Notes: a model not told the origin generated them from the letters alone. DNA of 64,000 nucleotides from Sinisalibacter aestuarii (GCF_027923545.1 NZ_BROH01000002.1:248001-312000), one strand, 5' to 3'; positions 25,432-36,337 are shown, counted from the first letter of the stretch. Program-made: numbers and translations.

Positions 25432-27003
25432 TCAGGCGCTGGCCGCCATCGACCCGCGCGGTCGCGCCTCTTCGGCCAGAAGCGGCAGCGAGACGCGAAA
25501 GCAGGTGCCCTTCACAGGGCTCGTCTCAAACTCGATGGTGCCGCCCATGCGCTCGACCAGCGTCTTGACGATCGACAGGCCGAGGCCCGAGCTGTGCACC
25601 TTGCCCGGCTCGCCGCCCTTGGCCTGGGTGTACCGGTCGAACAGGATCGGCTGCAGGTCTTCCGGGATGCCATTGCCGTAGTCGCGCACATGCAGCACCG
25701 CCGTCGCCCCCTCGGCCCTGGCCCAGACTTTCACCGCGCTGCCGTCCGGCGAGAATTTGGCGGCGTTCGACATCAGGTTGGCCAGGATCTGCGCCATGGC
25801 GCCCTCATTGCCATTGATCCAGACATCCGGCTCATTGCCGGTATCGACGAACTCGATGCCAAGCTGCGCACCATAGCCGAGATTAGACGCGATCGCGCTC
25901 TCGACGGCATCCGAAAGGTTCATCGGCTGCAGCTCCGCGTTCGGAGCCCCCTCGCCCACCTTTTCGGCTTCGAGAATGTCGCGGATAAGCTCCAGCATCC
26001 GGTCGCTGTTGCGCAGCGCGATGCTGACGAGCGATTTCGCCTCCGTCGACATCGGGCCGAAGGTGCTCGCGTCGAGCAGGCCCAGCGCGCCCTTGATGCT
26101 GGTCAGCGGCGTGCGCAGTTCATGGGTGATGACCGAGACGAGGTGATTGCGTTCACGCTCCAGCTTCACGTTCTGCGACACGTCGCGGAACAGCGTGAGC
26201 ACGCGCGGTTCGCCGCCGCCGACGCCGATATCGTAGGAACGCGCCTCGAAGGTGCGGCCCTGAACGGCGTTTTCGAGCATGACGGTGCCCTTGCCGTCCT
26301 GCGCGATACGTTTGCACATCACCATCATCGTCTCGCGGTCGGGCACGTAGAGCGTGTCCCACAGCGCTTTCGTCTCGGCCTGTTGCGCCGTCCAGCCGTG
26401 CTCATGCAGGGCAAATTCGTTCATGTAGACGATCTGGTAACTGCGCGGATCGTGCACGACCACGGCGTCCTGCATGTTGTTGAACGCCGAGGTAACGAGC
26501 TTTTCGTTCTTCTGGAGCTGGTCCTTGGTGATATCGACCCGCATCGAGAGATTCTTGACGTGCCGCCCGTGCTCGTCGATCAGCGGAACCACGGTTGTCT
26601 GGGTCAGTGCGGTGCTGCCATCGGCACGCAGGATCCGCGTTTCGCCCGACCAGATCTGGCCGCCGCGGGTGCCTTCGCGGATCGCATCCGAAACCGCAAC
26701 ATCCTCGGGATCGTAGAAATCGCGGAACGGCTGGCCGACCAGATCGGCGCGGCGATGGCCCAGCGTGCTCACGAATTTCTGGTTCACGTCGAGGATCAAG
26801 CCGTTGGTGTCGGTCACCGTCACGATCATCGATTCGTGCAGGGCCTTTTTCTGGAAGGCGATCTCAAGCTCGTGGCCACGCTCGATCTTGTCGCGAAAGG
26901 CCAGGATCTGGCGGGTGCGGATCACACCGAGCGTGGCCAGCGACAGCGAATTCAGCGTGAGTCCAAAGGCAAAAAGCCATCCAAGATCGCCAAAGCCAGA
27001 CAT
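25432..27003 (-). CDS. PAS-domain sensor histidine kinase
   Basis: A 523-residue kinase. One membrane helix lies at residues 8-28. Two PAS domains follow (about 55-165 and 175-290). The HisKA box VITHELRTPLTSIKGALGLL holds the phosphorylated His. The ATPase domain shows NLMSNAAKFSPDG (N box), DYGNGIPEDL (G1) and GLGLSIVKTLVERMGG (G2). The start at 27003 follows a GGAGGACGGGT site. It probably phosphorylates the neighbouring receivers or the Hpt relay. The ligand is unknown. Confidence 0.88.
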   Translation of the reverse strand: MSGFGDLGWLFAFGLTLNSLSLATLGVIRTRQILAFRDKIERGHELEIAFQKKALHESMIVTVTDTNGLILDVNQKFVSTLGHRRADLVGQPFRDFYDPEDVAVSDAIREGTRGGQIWSGETRILRADGSTALTQTTVVPLIDEHGRHVKNLSMRVDITKDQLQKNEKLVTSAFNNMQDAVVVHDPRSYQIVYMNEFALHEHGWTAQQAETKALWDTLYVPDRETMMVMCKRIAQDGKGTVMLENAVQGRTFEARSYDIGVGGGEPRVLTLFRDVSQNVKLERERNHLVSVITHELRTPLTSIKGALGLLDASTFGPMSTEAKSLVSIALRNSDRMLELIRDILEAEKVGEGAPNAELQPMNLSDAVESAIASNLGYGAQLGIEFVDTGNEPDVWINGNEGAMAQILANLMSNAAKFSPDGSAVKVWARAEGATAVLHVRDYGNGIPEDLQPILFDRYTQAKGGEPGKVHSSGLGLSIVKTLVERMGGTIEFETSPVKGTCFRVSLPLLAEEARPRGSMAASA

Positions 27004-27180
27004 ACCCGTCCTCCATCTCAATCCAACAGGCGCATAAAGCCCCGAGAACGGCAGACGATCAGGCCGAAGTCACCGGCCCTACCGGGTTCCTGCGCGTTCA
27101 CAATCCGACAATCGCGAGCCAATTGGTTCCGCATGGGGAAAAAACGTGGAAACATCATGGCGAAGCCCCGTGGCCGGCGA

Positions 27181-30012
27181 TCAGGCCACCTGCGCTTCGC
27201 TCCAGCGCGGCAGGGTGAAGGTCACGCAAGTGCCCTTGCCCTCGACGCTGGTGGCCGAAATCGTGCCACCCTGCAGCGCCACCAGCTCCTTGGAGATCGA
27301 CAACCCAAGGCCGGCCCCGCCCTGGTTGCGCGTGCTCGAAATATCGACCTGGGTGAAACGGTCGAAGATCAGCGGCAGGGCCTCCTCGGGAATGCCCACG
27401 CCGGTATCCTCGACATGGAAGACCACCAGTTCCGGCCCCGTTTCGGTGCGCACCGAGATCGTGCCGGCATCGGTGAATTTCAGCGCGTTGGAAATCAGGT
27501 TGATCAGGATCTGGCGCAGGCGGGTCTCGTCGCATTTGATATCGACCTCATCGACATCGCCGACGATGGCAATCCCCTTCTCCTTCGCCATCGGCTGCAT
27601 CTGGCTGACCAGCGAGTCCACCACCTTGCGGGCCGGCACCCGGGCCACCTCGATATGCATCGTGTTGGCCTCGATCCGGGCGAGGTCGAGCATATCCTGG
27701 ATCAGATGCTGCAACTGGTCGCCGGCCGCCTGGATCTTTTCGGCGAACCGTTTCACCTGCGTGATCGCGGCGAGGAAATCGGGTTCGAGCGCGGCCTGCC
27801 CCGTATCTTCCAGCCGTTCGCGGAACCGGCGGATCTCGGGGAGCGTTTCGATATTCGTCAGAAAGGCGTTGAACCCCAGAACGATGGTCATCGGCGTGCG
27901 CAGCTCATGGCTGATGACGTTGAGAAACTGGGTTTTCGCCTCATCCGCCCGCTTGGCCACCCGCAGCGCGGCATAGAGCTGCGAGACATCGGCGGCGGCG
28001 CCGACATAGCCCTTGAACCGCCCCTCGGCATCATAGACGGGTTTGCCGCTGGTGCGAAACCAGGTCTCGTCGCCGGCACGGATATTCGACCGGTAGATGA
28101 AGCCCTCGAAACGCTCGCGCGCGGCGACCTTTTCGGAGATCGTCTCGCGCCCCTCGCTGTCGCTGCCCACATCTTCGATCAGCAGATCGTCACGCATCCT
28201 GCCAACCACATCCTCAACCGGCACCCCGGTCGCGCGTTCGAAACCCGGCGAGATGTAGGTGAGGCGCCGCTCGGCATCCTGTTCCCAGAACCATTCCGAA
28301 CTGACATCGCCGAAATCGGCCAGACGCCCCTCGGCCACGTCGCGCTCTTTGAGGGCAGCCCGCAGCCGGGTATTGGATTGCTGCAGCCAGCGCTCGTGCA
28401 GCATCAATTCGCTGATATCGACGCCGAAACACACCAGCCCGCCCTCGTTGGTGCGATGGCTGAACAGCTTGACCCACTGGTTCTCGCCCACGCGGATCTC
28501 GAATTCCGACGCCCCCTTGCGCATGAGCCTGAGCAGATGCTCCGAGCGCTGCCCGGTCTCCTCGCCGGTTGCCCCGGGCCATTCCCGGGCGGCGAGGACG
28601 CGCACCGCCTCTTCCAGCGTCACCCCCGGCTGAATGCGCGCGCGGTCCTGCGGGAAGGCTTCGAAGGCACGCCCGTTTTCGATTTCCAGCCTCTCGTTCG
28701 GGTCGAACAGCCAGAAACTGGCCGGCATCGCGTCGATCGCATCGCGCAGGCGCATTTCGGCGATCTCGGCCCGTTCGCGGCTGTTGACCTGGTCGGTGAT
28801 ATCGACCCGGATGCCGACGCGGCCGCCATCCGGCGTGGCCATCTCGCGCACCCGCAGCCAGCGGCCATCGTCGAGCTCCTGCACCAGCACGTATTCGGCG
28901 CTGCGATGAGCACGCAGGCGCTCGGTCAGCCATTCCTCCTCGCGGCCCTGGGCGGCCTTGTACTGACCGCGTTCGAGCCCGTAACGCAAAATATCTTCGA
29001 ACCGCGCACCCGGCACGATGGCCGGCGCGCTCGCCCCGTAGATATCGCGGTAGCGCTGGTTGCACAGCACCAGCCTGTCTTCCCGGTCGAACAGCACGAA
29101 ACCGTCGGCCAGCACATCGACGGCCGCCTGCAATTTCTCACTCGCCGACAGCGCCTCTTCGCGCTGGTTGAACAGGTAATTCGCAATCGCCAGCACGATG
29201 ACCGCGGTGGCGAAGAACAGCAGGAACAGATCCCGGCTTCCCGCGCCGCCCTGCCATCCGCCGCGCGGAATCGCGGCCAGCTCCCAGCCCGCGCCGGGCA
29301 CCTCGATGCGCCGGGTCAGCGCATCGGTGGCGAACAGGCCGGGATCGCCCGCCACCGGCGCCCCGCTGTCGAGGCTGCGGATCGCCATGTCGAACGAGGC
29401 GCCAAGCTCGGAGATGCCAAGACCTTCGAAGAACTTCTCGGCCGAAAAAACGACCGACATCAGCCCCCAGTATTCGGTGGCGGGGCCGGCATTGATGAAG
29501 AGCGGCTCGCGCAGGATGTATCCGTCGATCCCCTGCAGCAGGGGGATCGGGCCCTGCAGGATACTCTTGCCGCTCTCGCGCGCCGCCTCGGCCACCGCCC
29601 ATTGCTCGGGGATCGCGCGCAGATCGGCGCCGACAAGATCGGCGTTGTCGCCATAGGGATAAACGAACTCGATCACCCCGCCACGGATCACCGCCACGTT
29701 CACCACCGCCTCTTCGTCGCTCAGCACGGTCGCGGCGTAGCGCGCGAAATCGGCTTGCGAAAATTCCGGCTTGAGCGCCACCGCACCGGAAAAGCCGCGC
29801 CCCACCAGCAGGATCCGGTTCATCCGCGCCATGACCGCATCGGCGAAGCCGCTCATCGCCTGCGAGGTGTCGGCCCGCTCCCGCTCATAGGCGTTGGCAA
29901 GGTCGAACCGCTCCTTGAGAATGAAGATCACCGCGAGCACGGCGACGATCGCGAGATTCACGGCAATGCGGATCGCCCGGTAGGACGTGTGGAGATGGGT
30001 CTTGTCCGTCAC
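27181..30012 (-). CDS. Large sensor histidine kinase with periplasmic CHASE-like sensor and PAS domains
   Basis: A membrane kinase of about 943 residues. A helix near residues 14-32 and another near 265-285 enclose a periplasmic sensor of about 230 residues with the CHASE-like segment VNVAVIRGGVIEFVYPYGDN. Three PAS-type modules follow, covering about 300-620. The HisKA box VISHELRTPMTIVLGFNAFL and the ATPase motifs NLISNALKFTDAG, DTGVGIPEEA and GLGLSISKELVALQGG end the protein. The start is uncertain: GTG at 30012 (VTDKTHL) or TTG at 30042. There is no receiver domain, so phosphate must go to a separate partner. Confidence 0.85.
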   Translation of the reverse strand: MTDKTHLHTSYRAIRIAVNLAIVAVLAVIFILKERFDLANAYERERADTSQAMSGFADAVMARMNRILLVGRGFSGAVALKPEFSQADFARYAATVLSDEEAVVNVAVIRGGVIEFVYPYGDNADLVGADLRAIPEQWAVAEAARESGKSILQGPIPLLQGIDGYILREPLFINAGPATEYWGLMSVVFSAEKFFEGLGISELGASFDMAIRSLDSGAPVAGDPGLFATDALTRRIEVPGAGWELAAIPRGGWQGGAGSRDLFLLFFATAVIVLAIANYLFNQREEALSASEKLQAAVDVLADGFVLFDREDRLVLCNQRYRDIYGASAPAIVPGARFEDILRYGLERGQYKAAQGREEEWLTERLRAHRSAEYVLVQELDDGRWLRVREMATPDGGRVGIRVDITDQVNSRERAEIAEMRLRDAIDAMPASFWLFDPNERLEIENGRAFEAFPQDRARIQPGVTLEEAVRVLAAREWPGATGEETGQRSEHLLRLMRKGASEFEIRVGENQWVKLFSHRTNEGGLVCFGVDISELMLHERWLQQSNTRLRAALKERDVAEGRLADFGDVSSEWFWEQDAERRLTYISPGFERATGVPVEDVVGRMRDDLLIEDVGSDSEGRETISEKVAARERFEGFIYRSNIRAGDETWFRTSGKPVYDAEGRFKGYVGAAADVSQLYAALRVAKRADEAKTQFLNVISHELRTPMTIVLGFNAFLTNIETLPEIRRFRERLEDTGQAALEPDFLAAITQVKRFAEKIQAAGDQLQHLIQDMLDLARIEANTMHIEVARVPARKVVDSLVSQMQPMAKEKGIAIVGDVDEVDIKCDETRLRQILINLISNALKFTDAGTISVRTETGPELVVFHVEDTGVGIPEEALPLIFDRFTQVDISSTRNQGGAGLGLSISKELVALQGGTISATSVEGKGTCVTFTLPRWSEAQVA

Positions 30013-30224
30013 GACTGGCTCACAACCTTGGGGGGCACACAATCCGCTCGAATCTTAGGGGAGTTGTAGCAAACCGGACGATCCTGCCAAACAGGCAGCC
30101 TGCCCCGAGGTCGTAATTTTTACGCCTTTGGGTTGTTTTGGCACATTTCTGCCGCAGCCGGAGCATGTGCGGGCGCTCTGCGGCCTCCGCCGGCGGGCCG
30201 AACGGGGCGCCGCAGGGCGCGCGC

Positions 30225-31064
30225 CTACTTGATCGCCCCCGCCGTCATGCCTGCGATGAAGCGGCGCGACTGGGCGATGAAGATCACCACGATCGGCAGC
30301 GCCGCCAGAGTCAGCCCGGCATAGAGCACGCCGTAATTGATGCTGTATTCGCCGAAGAACTGCGTGAGGCCCTGCGCCAGCGTCTTCCATTCCGGCGACT
30401 GGATGAAGATCAGCGGGAAGAAGAAATCGTTCCAGATCGGCACCGCGTTGTAGATCCCCGCGATCACCAGCGCGGGCGAGATCAGCGGCGTCATGATCTG
30501 CACCATGATGCGCAGCTCGCTGGCGCCGTCGATCCGGGCGCTGTCTTCCAGCTCGGCCGGCAGCGAGCGCAGGAAGCCGGTGAGGATGAACACCGTCGCG
30601 GGCAGGCTCATCGCGGTATAGATCGCGATCAGCCCCAGCGGATTGTCGGTCAGCCCCATCGCCTTGAGCTGGATGAAGAGCGGGATGATCGCCAGCCGAA
30701 GCGGCAGCATCAGCCCCGACAGGAAAAACAGCGACACCATGATCGAGCCACGCCAGCGGTAGCGCGAGAGCGCATAGGCCGCCATCGTGCCCATGACCAG
30801 CAGGAACAGCACCGAAAATCCGGTAACGATGGCCGAGTTGATCAGGTAGCGCGGCACATCCGTCTGCGTCCAGATCACCTTGAAATTGTCGAGGTTGAAC
30901 GAGCTTGGCATGCCGAAGGGCCGGGTGAAGATCTCGGCATTGGTCTTGAACCCCGAGAGCGCCATCATCAGGATCGGGTAGAGCATGATGATGGCGTTGC
31001 CGATCAGGAAGATCTGGATCAGCACCCGGTCGAGCGAGCTGTTCTTCTGTTTGGCGGTCTGCAT
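30225..31064 (-). CDS. Carbohydrate ABC transporter permease (MalG type)
   Basis: Inner-membrane permease of 279 residues with six hydrophobic segments and the coupling loop ELEDSARIDGASELRIMVQIMTP cut here into family landmarks EDSARIDGAS and MTPLISPAL. It starts 11 bases after the upstream permease gene. It belongs to the importer set next to N-acetylglucosamine catabolic genes, so an amino sugar or chitin oligomer is the likely cargo. Confidence 0.9.
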   Translation of the reverse strand: MQTAKQKNSSLDRVLIQIFLIGNAIIMLYPILMMALSGFKTNAEIFTRPFGMPSSFNLDNFKVIWTQTDVPRYLINSAIVTGFSVLFLLVMGTMAAYALSRYRWRGSIMVSLFFLSGLMLPLRLAIIPLFIQLKAMGLTDNPLGLIAIYTAMSLPATVFILTGFLRSLPAELEDSARIDGASELRIMVQIMTPLISPALVIAGIYNAVPIWNDFFFPLIFIQSPEWKTLAQGLTQFFGEYSINYGVLYAGLTLAALPIVVIFIAQSRRFIAGMTAGAIK

Positions 31065-31075
31065 CGCGCGCCTCC

Positions 31076-32032
31076 TCAGGCCAGCTCGATTTCACGCGCG
31101 GTCAGGAGCCGGGTGAAGATCAGGGATACGGTGAAGATGAACAGGAAGATCAGCACGGCAAGCGCGCTGCCGGCGCCGAAATCGCTGTCGGTCGCGCTGA
31201 TCGAGCCGAAGGCGGTGCGGTAGAACAACAGCCCTAGCATATCGGTCGAATAGCCCGGCGCCCCCTCCAGCCCGTTCATCACGTAGGGGATCTCGAACCA
31301 GTTGAACGCGCCGATGAAGGTGAGCACCACGATGATCGTCACCGCCGGCGCCATCAGCGGCCAGATGATGTCGCGCGCGATGCGCCATTCGCTCGCACCG
31401 TCGAGCCGGGCGGCTTCGATGTAATCCTTCGGGATGCGGTGGATCGCGGCGAGGAAGACGAGCGTGGGGAAGCCCACCCAGTGCCAGGCGTTGACGAGGA
31501 TCATCGAGGGCAGCGCCGTTTCGGGCAGGCCGAGCCAGGGCAGCGCCCAGCTATCGAGCCCGGCCGCACGCAGCAGGTTGTTGACCAGACCGAAGACCGG
31601 GTTGAGAAACAGCTTCCACTGGAAACCGATGATGACGGTCGAGAGGATCACCGGCAGGAAGAACACCACCTGATAGAAGCGGTAGCCCTTCGGTTCGCGC
31701 GCCAGCAGCATCGCCAGCACCAGCGCCAGCCCGTTCTGCACCACCATCACCGAGACGAAGACGATCACGTTGTTCTTGAAGGCGTTGAACAGGAATTTTG
31801 ACTTCTGCGGCTCGAACAGCACCTCGCGGAAGTTCTCCAGCCCGACGAAATCGCCGCGCACCAGCCCGTCCCATTCGTAAACGCTGTAGAGCACCGCCGA
31901 ACCCATCGGCAGGAAAATGAAGATGAACATCACCGCCATCGGCGGCAGCAGGAGGAAGGCGAGCCAGAGGTTGCGCCGCAGGGTGCGGGCGCGGATGGCG
32001 CGGCGGAAATCGGCATCGGTCATCGCTGTCAT
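31076..32032 (-). CDS. Carbohydrate ABC transporter permease (MalF/UgpA type)
   Basis: Permease of 318 residues with six membrane helices. The landmark loop IEAARLDGASEWRIARD contacts the ATPase. It pairs with the downstream MalG-type permease. The gene follows the ATPase gene by 12 bases. Two in-frame ATG codons near the N-terminus (32032 and 32023) are both possible. Confidence 0.9.
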   Translation of the reverse strand: MTAMTDADFRRAIRARTLRRNLWLAFLLLPPMAVMFIFIFLPMGSAVLYSVYEWDGLVRGDFVGLENFREVLFEPQKSKFLFNAFKNNVIVFVSVMVVQNGLALVLAMLLAREPKGYRFYQVVFFLPVILSTVIIGFQWKLFLNPVFGLVNNLLRAAGLDSWALPWLGLPETALPSMILVNAWHWVGFPTLVFLAAIHRIPKDYIEAARLDGASEWRIARDIIWPLMAPAVTIIVVLTFIGAFNWFEIPYVMNGLEGAPGYSTDMLGLLFYRTAFGSISATDSDFGAGSALAVLIFLFIFTVSLIFTRLLTAREIELA

Positions 32033-32044
32033 CGCCCCGCCCTC

Positions 32045-33130
<1,086 letters not shown>

Positions 33131-33238
33131 GGCGTTCTCCCGCTCCGGCTTTGATTTTCAGGATGGTCCCCGGCATTCGCTCCCGTCAACCGGGCCGGGT
33201 GGGTGGAAGGGCGGCCGCAGCCGCCCCTCCGGGGAGGA

Positions 33239-34462
33239 TCACTCAGACGCCTTGATGCCTTCAGACACGTCATGCGCCACTTCGGCCGGGGTCTTCGACC
33301 CCGCGAACATCTCCTGCAACCCGTTCTGGATCAGGGTCGAGCCGGTGGGCGTGTTGAAGCGGTAGGCCACCAGCATGATGTAGGGGGTCGAGGCACCCTG
33401 CAGCTCGCTGATCTTCGCCAGAGTCGGATCGGACGAAACCGCGCCTTCGATCGGAGAGATGTTGCCGAGCTTGTCGGTCAGCATCTGGCCAAACTCCTGG
33501 CTGGCGGTGAAACGGGCGAATTCGAGCGCCGCTTCCTTGTTCTCGGAAGCCGCGTTGACGCCGTAGCCGCCATCGAGCCAGGTCGCCACCATGCGCTCGC
33601 CTCCGGCTTCCGCCGCCGGGCCGGCGATGATGTCGAAGTTGACGCCCGCATCGCGGAAGCCCGGGATCTCGAACGACCCGCCGACGAACATTGCCGCCGC
33701 GCCGGAAGCGAAAAGCTGCTTCATCGTGGCGTAGTCGACGCCCTGATAGCCGTCCGGCATGAACTCTTTCAGTTCGGCCATTTTTTCAAGCGCGCCCACG
33801 AAGCGCGGATCCTCGAAATCGGTCGCGCCCGAGGTCACCTCACCGAAGAACTCGCTGCCGTAGAAGTTGGGCAAGAGCGCGCCCGACATGATCTCCAGCA
33901 TCCAGCCTTCCGCCGAGCCGTTGGCCAGCGGGATCACGCCCGCCTCCTTGAGCTGGGTGGCGACGGCTTTGAACTCGTCCCAGGTTTCCGGCGGGGTCAG
34001 GCCATGCGCCGCGAAGATATCGGTATTGTAGAAGACCAGCACGGTCTGGCTGGCGAAGGGCACGGCATAGACATGGCCATCGGCCCGCAGGGTGGTGCCG
34101 ATCTTGGCCACGTCGCCGATCAGCGACATATCCACCTGCTCGTCCAGCGGCTCGAGATAGCCCGGCTTGGCCAGCACTTCGAGGCCGCCATAGGAGCGGG
34201 TATGGATGATGTCCGGCCCCTCGCCCGCGGCCAGCGCGGTGGCGATGATGGTGTTGTATTCCGTCGCCGGATGGGCGGTGTAGGTCACCTTGATATCCGG
34301 GTGGGTCTCCTCGAAGGCGGCGATGATCTCGTTGTAGGCGGCAACGTCTTCCTGCCGCCAGCTCCAGAAATCCAGCTCGGTCTGGGCGACAGCCGAACTG
34401 CCGACCATCATGGCCGCACCGGCAAGCACCGCTTTTGCCGTGAAGGTGTGACGTTTGTTCAT
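33239..34462 (-). CDS. Sugar ABC transporter substrate-binding protein (family 1)
   Basis: Periplasmic binding protein of 407 residues with a signal peptide (MNKRHTFTAKAVLAGAAMM, cleavage near AVAQ). The mature start TELDFWSWRQEDVAAYNEII is typical of family 1 sugar binders. It is the first gene of the importer operon, separated from the ATPase gene by about 108 bp. The ATG at 34462 follows GGGAGTACGAT. It is divergent from the kinase gene, sharing a regulatory region with palindromic half-sites. Confidence 0.9.
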   Translation of the reverse strand: MNKRHTFTAKAVLAGAAMMVGSSAVAQTELDFWSWRQEDVAAYNEIIAAFEETHPDIKVTYTAHPATEYNTIIATALAAGEGPDIIHTRSYGGLEVLAKPGYLEPLDEQVDMSLIGDVAKIGTTLRADGHVYAVPFASQTVLVFYNTDIFAAHGLTPPETWDEFKAVATQLKEAGVIPLANGSAEGWMLEIMSGALLPNFYGSEFFGEVTSGATDFEDPRFVGALEKMAELKEFMPDGYQGVDYATMKQLFASGAAAMFVGGSFEIPGFRDAGVNFDIIAGPAAEAGGERMVATWLDGGYGVNAASENKEAALEFARFTASQEFGQMLTDKLGNISPIEGAVSSDPTLAKISELQGASTPYIMLVAYRFNTPTGSTLIQNGLQEMFAGSKTPAEVAHDVSEGIKASE

Positions 34463-34598
34463 ATCGTACTCCCTGTTGTGCGGGGCTTTCCCGCATGAAA
34501 ATTGAACCTGTGATCCACCCGCCCGGCGGGACGCTGGCAGACAACCTGCGCCCCGTCGCAAAGCGCGGCGCACGAATCCCCTTTAGGTCAGATTAACG

Positions 34599-34663
34599 AT
34601 ACCAAATGAATACCATTCGTCCAGATATTTCTACAAAACCCTTTTGTTTTTTCAGATGGTATT
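34599..34663. promoter_or_regulatory. Candidate GntR-type operator half-sites in the divergent amino-sugar promoter
   Basis: ATACCA occurs at 34599-34604 and AATACCAT at 34609-34616, and the exact inverted partner ATGGTATT occurs at 34656-34663, where it overlaps the -10 region of the kinase operon. The GntR regulator encoded two genes downstream is the natural candidate. This is inference from repeats, not a match to a published NagR consensus. Confidence 0.45.
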
Positions 34664-34668
34664 ATAAT
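34663..34668 (+). promoter_or_regulatory. -10 box (TATAAT) of the amino-sugar kinase operon
   Basis: A perfect TATAAT ends eight bases before the kinase ATG at 34677. With usual spacing the transcript would begin at or beside the A of that ATG, giving a leaderless mRNA; no ribosome binding site is seen. The -35 element is weak. Confidence 0.45.
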
Positions 34669-34676
34669 TAGACGGC

Positions 34677-35570
34677 ATGGATAAGACCAATGCAACAGGC
34701 CTGATCATGGTGATCGACGGCGGCGGAAGCACCTGCCGCGCCCGGCTTGTTGCACCCGACGGCACCATTCTCGGCGCGGCGACGGGCGGCGCGGCCAACC
34801 CGACGACAGACGCCGTCGCAGCCCGGCGCACCATCGTCGACACCCTGCGCGCCGCCTATGCCGATGCCGGGCGCGACAGCGCCCTTGCCACAGGCGATCT
34901 GCTCTACCTCGCCCTTGCCGGTACGCCGGAGCGCGAGCACTTTCTCGCCCCGCTGCGCGACGAATTGCCGTTTGCCCGCATCGTGCTGTCGAGCGATCTC
35001 GCCGCCGGCGTGCAGGCGGCGCTCGGCGATGGCGACGGGGTGGTGGTCAATGTCGGCACCGGCTCCTATTTCGTCTCGCGCCGCGCGGGCGAATTATGGC
35101 GGATCGGCGGGCGCGGGATGATCGTGTCGGACGAGTGCAGCGGCGCCTGGCTGGGGCTCAACCTGCTGCGCGACACGGTGCACGCCCATGACCGGCTGAT
35201 CGAGCCCAGCCCGCTCACCGACCGCGTGCTTGAGGAATGCGGCGGCGATATCGACGCGCTGGTGATCTTCGCCCGCCACGCCAGCCCGCGCGATTTTGCC
35301 GCCTTCGCCCCGATGCTCCTGACCGCCGACAATGCGGGCGATCCGATCGCACGCGGCCTGATGGCGCGCGCGCTTGGCGAGATGACCCGCATCCTCGACC
35401 GGCACGACGCGACCGGGCTCGGGCGGATCGTGCTCATCGGCGGGCTCGCCGATGCCTACCGCGCCCGCCTGCCCGCCCCCTACCGCGCGCTCTGCCGCGA
35501 CCCGCTGGGCGACACGCTGAGCGGCGCCATCGAACTGGCCCGGCGCGAAGCGGGAGCGGTTGCGCGATGA
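34677..35570 (+). CDS. BadF/BadG-type N-acetylglucosamine kinase
   Basis: Sugar kinase of 297 residues of the ASKHA fold. The phosphate motif MVIDGGGSTCRARLV lies near residues 11-25, and the conserved VVVNVGTGSYFVS and GGRGMIVSDECSGAWLG segments are those of N-acetylglucosamine kinase-like proteins. It should phosphorylate the imported amino sugar. The stop overlaps the GntR gene as ATGA. The ATG is probably translated from a leaderless transcript. Confidence 0.85.
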   Translation: MDKTNATGLIMVIDGGGSTCRARLVAPDGTILGAATGGAANPTTDAVAARRTIVDTLRAAYADAGRDSALATGDLLYLALAGTPEREHFLAPLRDELPFARIVLSSDLAAGVQAALGDGDGVVVNVGTGSYFVSRRAGELWRIGGRGMIVSDECSGAWLGLNLLRDTVHAHDRLIEPSPLTDRVLEECGGDIDALVIFARHASPRDFAAFAPMLLTADNAGDPIARGLMARALGEMTRILDRHDATGLGRIVLIGGLADAYRARLPAPYRALCRDPLGDTLSGAIELARREAGAVAR

Positions 35571-36337
35571 AAACCGCCGATGTGTTCGACCCCGCCACCT
35601 GGCTCGCGGAAAATGGCGGGCCGCGCTATATCCAGCTCAAGCGGCGGCTTGAAAGCCTGATCGAAGATCGCCGCCTGCCGCCCGGCACACCCCTGCCCCC
35701 GGAGCGTGAGATCGCCAAGCTCACCGGTCTGTCGCGCGTGACCGTGCGCAAGGCCGTGGCGCCGCTGGTGGAGGCCGGGCTGATCGAGCAGCGACAGGGT
35801 TCGGGCACCATCGTCGCCGCGCCGGTGAACAAGGTTGAGCAATCGCTCTCGCGGCTGAGTTCGTTCACCGAAGACATGGCGCGGCGCGGCATGAACATCG
35901 ACCAGGTCTGGCTGTCGCGCGGGGTTTTCGTGCCCTCGCCGGAAGAGATCATGACCTTCGGCCTCGGTGCGCATCAGACCGTCGCCCGGCTCGAACGTCT
36001 GCGCTTCGCCGATGGCACGCCGATGGCGATCGAACGCGCCTCGCTGCCCACCGATATCCTGCCCAATCCACTGGCGGTGGAAACCTCGCTCTACGAGGTG
36101 ATGGAGCGCCACGGCACCCGGCCGGTGCGCGCCGTCCAGCACATCACCGCCGCCAATCTCGGCAAGAACGATGCCGAGCTGCTGGAGGTGGAGGAGGGCA
36201 TCGCCGCGCTCAAGATCACGCGGATTTCCTACCTCGAAACCGGCCGCGTGGCCGAGTTCACCAAATCCATCTACCGCGGCGACGCCTACGATTTCGTCGC
36301 CGAGCTGCAACTTGTCGAAAGCGAGAAGACGGCATGA
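35567..36337 (+). CDS. GntR-family regulator (UTRA domain)
   Basis: A 256-residue regulator. The N-terminal winged helix (about residues 18-85) shows the GntR signature PLPPEREIAKLTGLSRVTVRK. The UTRA effector domain occupies about 100-250 and in NagR-like members senses glucosamine-6-phosphate or its N-acetyl form. The start overlaps the kinase stop, and its stop overlaps the SIS gene start. It probably represses both arms of the divergent amino-sugar region. Confidence 0.9.
   Translation: MKTADVFDPATWLAENGGPRYIQLKRRLESLIEDRRLPPGTPLPPEREIAKLTGLSRVTVRKAVAPLVEAGLIEQRQGSGTIVAAPVNKVEQSLSRLSSFTEDMARRGMNIDQVWLSRGVFVPSPEEIMTFGLGAHQTVARLERLRFADGTPMAIERASLPTDILPNPLAVETSLYEVMERHGTRPVRAVQHITAANLGKNDAELLEVEEGIAALKITRISYLETGRVAEFTKSIYRGDAYDFVAELQLVESEKTA

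Noticed and set aside
25594-30069. A very long plus-strand open frame opposite the two histidine kinases
   Set aside because: It is an antisense frame in GC-rich DNA. The minus strand encodes clear kinase domains, and the plus-strand translation is rich in His, Arg and Gln with no domain.
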